26,767 bases of DNA from Synergistaceae bacterium UBA5560 (GTDB lineage Bacteria > Synergistota > Synergistia > Synergistales > Aminiphilaceae), in the NCBI GenBank assembly GCA_002425685.1, contig DIMS01000086.1, positions 527 through 27,293 of the forward strand, given 5' to 3'. The notes below the pieces were generated by a model that saw only the letters and a program-made list of their open reading frames with translations, searched no databases and had not been told where the DNA came from. Positions 21,129 to 26,767 of this stretch are shown here, one piece after another. Position numbers and translations under genes: made by a program. Position 1 is the stretch's first letter. Each line of letters begins with the position of its first letter.

Positions 21129-22750
21129 CAGGACGCAGCCTCCTTCTGGCGAATCTTCGCCATGTCGAGGGAGATGAAGGCCAGGTTGTGGGCGTGATCG
21201 CCGATGCGCTCCAAATTACTCAGGATGTCGATGAAGACCACCCCCGCGTCGGGAGAACAGGCCCCTTCGTTGAGGCGCTGGATGTGGCGTTTTCGCAGGC
21301 GCTTTTCCATGGCGTCGATTTCGGGCTCCAGGGCCTGGGCCGCCTTGGCAAGGCGCGGGTCCTCGTCGGCGATGGCTTCGAGGCTCGCCTCGAAAGCGCG
21401 GAGCGCCGTGTCGATCATCTCCTGGAACTCCTGGATCCCCATCTCGGAGAACTTGACACCGTGTTCGATCTTGTACTCGTAGAGTTCGATGAGGTTCTCC
21501 GCGTGATCTCCCACACGCTCCACGTCTCCCACACCGTTCACGTAAGAGGAAAGCAGCATGGACAGATCCTCCGGAAGGGTCCGCCAGACCCCCGCAGCGT
21601 AGCGGGCGATCTCACGGTTAAGCTCGTTCACGACCTTCTCCGTCTGGTACACCTCCTGGACCATCTGAACGTTGTCCTCCAGGAAGGCCCGCCGCACGTT
21701 CATGAGCATCTCCTTGGCGAGATGCCCCATGCGGACCAGCTCCTTGCGCACCGCGTCAACCGCCGCCGCGGGCGATGCGTCGATGAGTTTGGGGTCCAGA
21801 TAACGGGGCCCCATGTCGAGCACGCTGTCGTCCCCGGGAATGAGGCGCTGCACGAGGCGTACGAAGGGCGAGACGAAGGGAAGAAAGAGGCAGGTGTTGA
21901 GGGTGTTGAAGAGCGTATGGGCGTTGGCGATCTCCCGACTCGGATCGGCGGAGGTAAGGAGAACCAGGTGTTTGAAGGGGGTGAGGAACAGAATGAAAAT
22001 CGTCACGCCAATGAGATTGAACAGCACGTGGGCCGCCGCGGCCTGCTTGGCCGCCCGTTTGGACCCCAGAGAGGCAAGGACGGCGGTGATGGTGGTCCCG
22101 ATGTTGTCCCCCAGCAGAATGGGAATCGCCGCGTCCAGGGAGAGCAATCCCTGGGAGGTCATGGCGATGGTCAGTCCCACCGTGGCCGAACTGGATTGGA
22201 CAACCATCGTGAGAAGCGTTCCCGCGAGGACCCCCAGAACGGGGTGGTGGCTGAAGGCGAGAAAAAAATCCTTCTTGTCCCGGAGAAAGGACATGGCCGC
22301 CTCCATGTTCTGCATGCCCAGAAAGAGCAGGCCGAACCCCACCATGCCGTTCCCCGCGTAGCGTTGATGCTTGGTGCGTCCGAAGACCGCGAGGATCATG
22401 CCGATTCCCACGATGGGGAGCGCGAAGTCCTTGATCTTGAAGGCGATGAGCTGGGCGGTCACCGTGGTGCCGATGTTGGCCCCCATGATGACTCCCACGG
22501 CCTGCTTGAGCGTCATAAGCCCCGCGTGGACGAAGCTCACGGTCATCACCGTGGTGCCGCTGCTGCTCTGAATGAGCACCGTCACGAGGGTCCCCACGAT
22601 GACCCCCCGGACGGGCGTACTCGTCAGCGAGGCGATGAGACGCCTCAACCGGTCTCCCGCAAGATCCTGAAGAGATTCCCCCATGAGCTTGATGCCGAAG
22701 AGAAAAAGCCCCACTCCTCCGAGAATCTGGAACCAGCCTGCCGTCGTCAC
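21128..22750 (-). CDS. Na/Pi cotransporter family protein with C-terminal PhoU-like domain
   Basis: 540 aa. The N-terminal two-thirds is a duplicated Na/Pi symporter fold (NptA/YjbB type) with the paired motifs LIQSSSGTTVMTV (residues ~59-71) and VVQSSSATVGLTI, and the repeated ANIGTTVTA and DNIGTTITA. Residues ~345-540 form a helical PhoU-like domain with VERVGDHAENLIELYEYK and LERIGDHAHNLAF, the usual metal-binding repeat. It probably moves phosphate with sodium at the inner membrane. The start is a GTG at 22750 with GGAGGG 6 nt upstream. It lies 68 nt after rnj; that gap contains a GC-rich hairpin without a proper T-run. Its stop overlaps uppP. Confidence 0.93.
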   Translation of the reverse strand: MTTAGWFQILGGVGLFLFGIKLMGESLQDLAGDRLRRLIASLTSTPVRGVIVGTLVTVLIQSSSGTTVMTVSFVHAGLMTLKQAVGVIMGANIGTTVTAQLIAFKIKDFALPIVGIGMILAVFGRTKHQRYAGNGMVGFGLLFLGMQNMEAAMSFLRDKKDFFLAFSHHPVLGVLAGTLLTMVVQSSSATVGLTIAMTSQGLLSLDAAIPILLGDNIGTTITAVLASLGSKRAAKQAAAAHVLFNLIGVTIFILFLTPFKHLVLLTSADPSREIANAHTLFNTLNTCLFLPFVSPFVRLVQRLIPGDDSVLDMGPRYLDPKLIDASPAAAVDAVRKELVRMGHLAKEMLMNVRRAFLEDNVQMVQEVYQTEKVVNELNREIARYAAGVWRTLPEDLSMLLSSYVNGVGDVERVGDHAENLIELYEYKIEHGVKFSEMGIQEFQEMIDTALRAFEASLEAIADEDPRLAKAAQALEPEIDAMEKRLRKRHIQRLNEGACSPDAGVVFIDILSNLERIGDHAHNLAFISLDMAKIRQKEAAS

Positions 22751-22818
22751 GGAATTCCCTCCAGATCTGAAAAACCTCTACGTGTGCGCCCGGGCGCGGG
22801 CGCGCACGGCGGGCACGC

Positions 22819-24531
22819 CTATTCCTCCAGAACGGTCACGAGAGGAACCACCACCGGTGCGGAGCGGGCATAGCCCTTCATGACGCCCCGCACGCGAGAC
22901 CGGATGCCCTGAGTGACGTCGTCGAGAGAGCGCTCCTTCTTCTTCGCCGCAGCCTCCGTCGCGGCGAGAACCGCCCCCTCGATCTGCCGGTACAGCTCCC
23001 GGGCATCCCGGAAATGGACGCATCCCTGGCTCTCCACGGTGGGGCCGGCCTTGACACGGAAGGCCCGATCCACCACCAGAGAAACCGCGAGAACTCCCTC
23101 CTCGGCAAGTTCCCGGCGTTCCTTGAGGAGACTTCCCTCCATCTCCCCCAGCGCTATGCCGTCCACGAGAATCGACCCGGAGGGAACGGTGTCCCGTACC
23201 TGGGCCTTGTCCGAAGCGATACGGAGGACATCCCCCACATGGAGGACAAACACGTTCTTGCCGAGAACCCCCATCTCCTCCGCGAGCTGGGCGTGACGCA
23301 CCTGGTGCCGGAACTCGCCGTGCACGGGAACGAAGTACTTGGGACGCACCATGCTGAGCATGAGCTTCAGCTCCTCCCGTGCAGCATGTCCCGAGACATG
23401 GACTTCCTTGTCCTGTTCGTAGATCACCTCACAGCCACAGGCGAACAGCCGGTTGATGGTACTGCTCACCAGCTTCTCGTTGCCGGGAATGGGCGTGGCG
23501 TTCACCACCACGAGATCCTTCGCACCCAGGTTGAGAAAACGGTGTTCCCCCTTGCTCATGAGCACCAGTCCGGAGAAGGGCTCGCCCTGACTTCCAGTGG
23601 TAAGCACCGCCACACGGTTCGCGGGATGGCTGTCCACCTCCTGGAGCGGCAGGAACACCTCGTCCGGAGCCGTGATGTATCCCAGCTTCCGGGCCAGCTC
23701 CACGTTGTTGATCATGCTCCGCCCCAGCAGTGCAATGCGCCTGTTGAAGCGGATCGCCGTGTCGATTGACTGCTGCACCCGGTGCAGGTTGCTCGCGAAG
23801 GAGGCCATGATGATCCGCCGCGTCTTGTGGAGCCGGAAGATATTGTCCAGCGTCTTCCCCACGACCCGCTCCGACGGCGTGAATCCGGCGCGCTCCACGT
23901 TCGTCGAATCCGAGAGCAGAAGGAGCACACCCTTTTTACCCAGTTCCGTGAAGGCGTTGTAGTCGGTGAGCCTTCCGTCGATGGGGGTGGGGTCCAGTTT
24001 GAAATCCCCCGTGTGCACCACCGTTCCCAGGGGCGTCTCCACCGCGAGTCCGACGCCGTCGGGAATGGAATGACACACGGAGATGAAACGCACGGTGAAA
24101 CATCCCAGCGAGAGTTCATCCTCGGCCCTCACCTCACGAAGATCCGCGTCGAAAGCGGGCAGTGCCTCCTCCAGTTTGTGCTCCACCATGCCCAGGGTCA
24201 GTTTCGTCCCGTACACGGGACACTCCAACTTGGGAAGCACGAAAGGAAGCGCCCCGATGTGGTCCTCGTGGCCGTGGGTGAGAATGAGCCCCCGAATGCG
24301 GTGCTTGTTGTTCTCCAGATACGTGATATCGGGAATCACGAAATCGATGCCCAGCATCTCCTCGTCGGGGAACTTGAGCCCCGCATCGATGACGAGCAGA
24401 TCCTCTCCGTACTCCAGGACATGCATGTTCTTGCCGATCTCCCCGAGACCTCCCAGAGCGAAATAGCGCAGTTCCTCTCCCGCGGCGGATTTTCTTCGAG
24501 GCCGTCGCCGCCTCGTACGTGCATTGCCCAT
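22819..24531 (-). CDS. rnj: Ribonuclease J
   Basis: 570 aa metallo-beta-lactamase-fold RNase with beta-CASP and C-terminal domains. Visible: ALGGLGEIGKNMHVLEY (residues 25-41), HGHEDH (86-91), HSIPDG, VHTGDFKLDPTPIDG, DSTNVERAGFTPSE, TTGSQGEP, HVSGHA and VPVHGEFRH. It combines endonuclease and 5'-3' exonuclease activity in mRNA decay and rRNA maturation. A short basic N-terminal tail (RTRRRRPRRK) precedes the catalytic domain. The ATG at 24531 has GGAGGG only 3 nt upstream, a tight spacing; the frame is open further upstream (ATG near 24690), so an extension is possible. A ~260-nt leader with a strong hairpin precedes it. Confidence 0.95.
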   Translation of the reverse strand: MGNARTRRRRPRRKSAAGEELRYFALGGLGEIGKNMHVLEYGEDLLVIDAGLKFPDEEMLGIDFVIPDITYLENNKHRIRGLILTHGHEDHIGALPFVLPKLECPVYGTKLTLGMVEHKLEEALPAFDADLREVRAEDELSLGCFTVRFISVCHSIPDGVGLAVETPLGTVVHTGDFKLDPTPIDGRLTDYNAFTELGKKGVLLLLSDSTNVERAGFTPSERVVGKTLDNIFRLHKTRRIIMASFASNLHRVQQSIDTAIRFNRRIALLGRSMINNVELARKLGYITAPDEVFLPLQEVDSHPANRVAVLTTGSQGEPFSGLVLMSKGEHRFLNLGAKDLVVVNATPIPGNEKLVSSTINRLFACGCEVIYEQDKEVHVSGHAAREELKLMLSMVRPKYFVPVHGEFRHQVRHAQLAEEMGVLGKNVFVLHVGDVLRIASDKAQVRDTVPSGSILVDGIALGEMEGSLLKERRELAEEGVLAVSLVVDRAFRVKAGPTVESQGCVHFRDARELYRQIEGAVLAATEAAAKKKERSLDDVTQGIRSRVRGVMKGYARSAPVVVPLVTVLEE

Positions 24532-24742
24532 AGACCCTCCTGTATTCTCGGTGTGTTCGTCCTGCGGTTCTCGAAAAAGCACCGCTCCCGTCCGTTTCTC
24601 TACGCTCCGAAGGGCGATGCGACTCCGGTAAGGGAGTCTCGCTCCGCCCCGATCATTTCTCGTCGTTTTCTCTTCCGTGCCGGGCACCATCCGTAACGCG
24701 GGAGGCGGGATGTCTCCGAAGGTCAACTCGGACACACCAAAA

Positions 24743-24771
24743 GGGGAGGGTGACCCCAGGTCACCCTCTCC
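24743..24771 (-). promoter_or_regulatory. Strong hairpin in the rnj leader
   Basis: A 13-bp stem with one G-T pair (24743-24755 with 24759-24771) and a 3-nt loop lies about 210 nt upstream of the rnj start. In the minus direction it is followed by TTTT after the CCCC end of the stem. It lies about 20 nt downstream of the candidate -10 box, so it may be an attenuator or the 5' stabilising structure of the rnj mRNA. It could instead end leftward transcription from the tRNA genes. Confidence 0.55.
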
Positions 24772-24792
24772 ACATTGTGTCCCGACGAAGTG

Positions 24793-24798
24793 ATTGTA
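24793..24798 (-). promoter_or_regulatory. Candidate rnj -10 box
   Basis: TACAAT on the minus strand (24798-24793), in the same gTACAATc context as the purA -10 box. No good -35 hexamer lies at 16-18 bp. If real, it gives rnj a leader of about 260 nt that contains the 24743-24771 hairpin. Confidence 0.35.
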
Positions 24799-24910
24799 CC
24801 ACAGAAGCCTCTTCCAAAAAGCCCGAAACCGTCCGGTCCGGATTTCTCCGCCGAAACACCGCGACGGCGGGAACGAGGATGATCTCTTCATAGGGGGCAT
24901 TTTCGAGCTC

Positions 24911-25179
24911 ATGAACGAACGGTATTCCCGAGTGTTGTCCAAACTCGTTCTTCGGGGAATGGTGGACAACGCCAAGAAGGGCTTCTTCAGAAGGACAGGG
25001 ACGAGGCGGCGGAGTTCATTCAAGGACTCGTGCGGGAATCGGAACCGGAAGCGCTGTGTCGGTTCCTGAAGCGCCTTGACTTCCAGATACGAATAAAGCC
25101 GGACAAGTCTGTGACGATCACAGCTAATCCGGCTTATCTCGTTTCTGAAACGGTTTCTCGGTTCGCAGCAAGGAAAATT
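24911..25179 (+). pseudogene. Frameshifted relic of a small gene abutting tRNA-Glu
   Basis: From the ATG at 24911 the frame reads MNERYSRVLSKLVLRGMVDN then AKKGFF. A shift near 24980 is needed to reach a protein-like continuation: QKDRDEAAEFIQGLVRESEP, EALCRFLKRLDFQIRIKPDK and SVTITANPAYL. After that the frame runs through the antisense of tRNA-Glu (SLGDSNPCYRAENPAS) to a TAG at 25234, so the true end is lost. I do not recognise a family. It is the only plus-strand protein-like sequence on this side of the window, and its position against a tRNA 3' end suggests an old integrated element. The spacer before it (24799-24910) shows nothing else. Confidence 0.4.
25096..25135 (-). terminator. Possible terminator after the tRNA-Gln/tRNA-Glu transcript
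   Basis: Outer arms AAGCCGGA (25096-25103) and TCCGGCTT (25128-25135) enclose a second stem, CTGTGA (25109-25114) with TCACAG (25118-25123). In the minus direction it is followed by a weak T-rich TTTATT. It lies 45 nt beyond the tRNA-Glu CCA end. Confidence 0.55.
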
Positions 25180-25255
25180 TGGCAGTCCCTAGGGGATTCG
25201 AACCCCTGTTACCGGGCTGAGAACCCGGCGTCCTAGGCCTCTAGACGAAGGGACC
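25180..25255 (-). tRNA. tRNA-Glu(CTC)
   Basis: Minus strand, 76 nt with encoded CCA (25182-25180). Acceptor GGTCCCT pairs with AGGGACT (G1-U72 wobble). The anticodon arm CCGGG-TTCTCAG-CCCGG gives anticodon CTC, which reads GAG. The D arm TTCGTCTAGAGGCC and T arm AGGGGTTCGAATCCCC are typical of tRNA-Glu. It lies 11 nt downstream of tRNA-Gln on the same transcript. Confidence 0.95.
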
Positions 25256-25266
25256 GTTTGCCGTAC

Positions 25267-25341
25267 TGGCTGGGGAACGTGGACTCGAACCACGACTGCC
25301 TGATCCAGAGTCAGGTGTCCTGCCAATTAGACGATTCCCCA
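25267..25341 (-). tRNA. tRNA-Gln(CTG)
   Basis: Minus strand, 75 nt with encoded CCA (25269-25267). Acceptor TGGGGAA pairs with TTCCCCA. The anticodon arm CCTGA-CTCTGGA-TCAGG gives anticodon CTG, which reads CAG. The T arm GTGGTTCGAGTCCAC is standard. It is first in the two-tRNA transcript. Confidence 0.94.
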
Positions 25342-25395
25342 CCATTCCCCCTGTGCAGAACGCCTCCGAAGAGACGGCGCCGCACTACGCGAGGC

Positions 25396-25424
25396 ATTCT
25401 AGCAGGGATTTCGGGATGTCGCAA
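25396..25424 (-). promoter_or_regulatory. Promoter of the tRNA-Gln/tRNA-Glu pair
   Basis: On the minus strand TTGCGA (25424-25419) and TAGAAT (25401-25396) are 17 bp apart, about 55 nt upstream of tRNA-Gln. A second, perfect TATAAT lies further upstream at 25467-25462 but has no recognisable -35 box. Confidence 0.65.
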
Positions 25425-25729
25425 GGGGGCGATATAAATTTTCAAAAGTCGGAAAAGTCAGATTATACATGAGCGTCCCTGCGGCGCATCGAACGGGTCG
25501 CGCTCTCCCGAGGATCTGCATCTTTTGAACGAATCCGGACGTAAAAGAGAAGCTTCCAGCGCGGCGAGTCCGTTTCTCTCGGTGCCCTTGCGGAAAAACG
25601 GAGGCGCAAAAACGTGGATCGCCGCAAAAGACCCGCGCCCCGTCATTCGACGAACGCTCCAAAGCGCTCCAGCGCACCCCGAAAAGACCGGAGTGCGCTG
25701 GGGAGGCATGAGAAACGAGCTCTCCTTCC
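25425..25729. other. Intergenic region between the tRNA promoter and the gate-domain transporter
   Basis: About 300 bp with no convincing gene. It holds an isolated TATAAT (25462-25467, minus) and a hairpin with 8-bp arms CAGCGCAC (25670-25677) and GTGCGCTG (25693-25700) about 30 nt beyond the transporter stop. The hairpin may act as its terminator although no T-run follows. Confidence 0.4.
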
Positions 25730-26767
25730 TTACACCAACAGTGGTGTGAGCAGCGACGCCACAACCCCCGCAGTGATGACGCGCATGACTGCACCGAGGA
25801 CGGCGGCCCCCATGGCCTCTTTCTCGGTGAGGTCCGTGCACTCGGACCAGATGGTGGGAATCTGGCCGAAGATGACCGAGAAGGGGAAACCCGAGGCACT
25901 CAGCACGAAGGAGCCGATGACGAGATTCGGAGGGAGCGTGGCCGCCACGTCCTTGAGCTGGGCCATGGCCAGCGTGGGCGATGCGAGAAGAGCCACGGTC
26001 CCCGTGGCGGGGTCGATGTTGAGGAAGGTGAGCATCGCCGTGAGCCCCTTTTCGATGTACGCCCAGGCTCCCACGAAATCGAGGGCGCCGATGAGCGCAA
26101 AGACCGCCGCCGCTGCGGGAATGATGAGGAGGAAGAGCAGCGATGCCCCCTCCTTCGCCGCGCCGAAGATGGTCTGCAGAGGATCCGTCGTGGGGGTGAA
26201 CCGGGGCAGGTCGTCGAAGGGAACGGATTTGGTGTTCCGCCAGAGAGTGAGCCGCAGGAGCCAGGGAACCACCACGAGAGGAGCGAAGACCGCGATGAGC
26301 ACCACGAGATAGGCCTTGACACCCACGGCCGTGAGCGCGACGAGCCCGAACATGAACGTGGAAAAAGACTGTTGAGATTGAACCATAGTGGCGATGGCGA
26401 TCTTCTGCTCGTCCTTCGTCGCGCCGGCCTTGACGAGGATGGGTCCGGCGATGCGTCCCGCCGCGTTGATATCGCCCAGTATGTTGTACACCGAGGGAAT
26501 GATCACCGCGCCGTTGACGCCGAGAATCTTTGCCAGGGGAACGAAAATATGCATGAGTGCGTCGGTGAAGCCGCAGCGTTCGAGAATGCGTCCCATCATC
26601 ACGCTGCAGAGAATTGCTGTCCCCACACTTCCCGTGAGGTAGACCTTCACCACGATGGGCATGGTCTTGTCCACCATGGCGTTGAAGAGCCCCGCGATGC
26701 TCTTGGGGTTGACCACCAGAAGCACCAGGGAGATGCCCACGAGGGCGAGCCCCAGCATTTCGATGCC
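25730..26767 (-). CDS. Nucleoside-recognition (gate) domain membrane transporter, probably 5'-incomplete
   Basis: At least 342 aa of polytopic membrane protein. Two gate-type repeats are seen: an N-terminal one with GTAILCSVMMGRILERCGF and GAVIIPSVYNILGDINAAGR, and a C-terminal one with FGAAKEGASLLFLLIIPAAA and SASGFPFSVIFGQIPTIWSE. This fits the nucleoside-recognition/YjiH-YjiG/SpmA-SpmB-like transporters; the substrate is unknown. An ATG at 26758 could start the protein, but no ribosome site can be seen and the frame is open to the window edge (GIEMLGLALVG), so the N-terminus may lie outside. The stop at 25730 leaves ~300 bp to the tRNA promoter. Confidence 0.82.
   Translation of the reverse strand, partial: GIEMLGLALVGISLVLLVVNPKSIAGLFNAMVDKTMPIVVKVYLTGSVGTAILCSVMMGRILERCGFTDALMHIFVPLAKILGVNGAVIIPSVYNILGDINAAGRIAGPILVKAGATKDEQKIAIATMVQSQQSFSTFMFGLVALTAVGVKAYLVVLIAVFAPLVVVPWLLRLTLWRNTKSVPFDDLPRFTPTTDPLQTIFGAAKEGASLLFLLIIPAAAAVFALIGALDFVGAWAYIEKGLTAMLTFLNIDPATGTVALLASPTLAMAQLKDVAATLPPNLVIGSFVLSASGFPFSVIFGQIPTIWSECTDLTEKEAMGAAVLGAVMRVITAGVVASLLTPLLV

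Noticed and set aside
22775..22815. GC-rich inverted repeat between rnj and the Na/Pi gene as a terminator
   Set aside because: The stem is imperfect and the T-run begins about 10 nt after it, so termination is doubtful; mentioned only in the Na/Pi entry.
1..26767. CRISPR array, insertion sequence or rRNA
   Set aside because: No regularly spaced repeats, no transposase frame with terminal inverted repeats, and no rRNA sequence was seen on either strand.

Overview
The window looks like a chromosomal segment of a high-GC, Gram-negative-type anaerobe, most plausibly a member of the Synergistota. This is inference from gene content and order (RNase J, CsaB, DUF4321-Maf, a divergent YibQ-type deacetylase, peptide and nucleoside-type transporters) and was not tested by database search. 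Nearly all housekeeping genes are on the minus strand; only tRNA-Val, hicAB and a gene relic next to tRNA-Glu are on the plus strand.

Layout. 1-1319: 5' part of a CstA-family peptide transporter (minus). 1489-1914: small unknown gene. 2239-2397: tRNA-Val(CAC) with its own promoter and terminator. About 2400-6700: a decayed prophage island between tRNA-Val and rimI. It holds two orphan tape-measure N-termini, two copies of a tail-assembly-chaperone gene (one with an in-frame internal deletion, one preceded by a classic A AAA AAC slippery site), small membrane proteins, a BRO/KilAC antirepressor broken by a frameshift and an amber codon, and a plus-strand hicAB toxin-antitoxin pair. 6900-24531: a long co-directional array. 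In transcription order it runs rnj (RNase J), nptA-like Na/Pi symporter, uppP, DUF4321, maf, DUF5693, csaB, transketolase-like N and C halves, ftsE, ftsX, an EnvC-like M23 hydrolase, ctpA, a YibQ-like deacetylase, purA and rimI. Many junctions overlap by 1-17 nt (TGATG, GTGA), which suggests translational coupling from nptA to ftsX. 24532-25729: long rnj leader, a frameshifted gene relic, tRNA-Glu(CTC) and tRNA-Gln(CTG) with promoter. 25730-26767: nucleoside-recognition (gate-domain) membrane transporter, possibly cut by the window edge.

The central array is mostly an envelope and division locus. UppP recycles the undecaprenyl carrier, CsaB would pyruvylate cell-wall polysaccharide (the usual ligand of SLH domains), FtsEX plus the M23 hydrolase control septal peptidoglycan cleavage, and CtpA and the deacetylase act in the periplasm. 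The oddest member is the transketolase-like pair. It keeps the fold-level sequence and the operon position but has lost the catalytic histidines and the GDG thiamine-diphosphate motif, so it looks like a conserved pseudoenzyme rather than a working transketolase.
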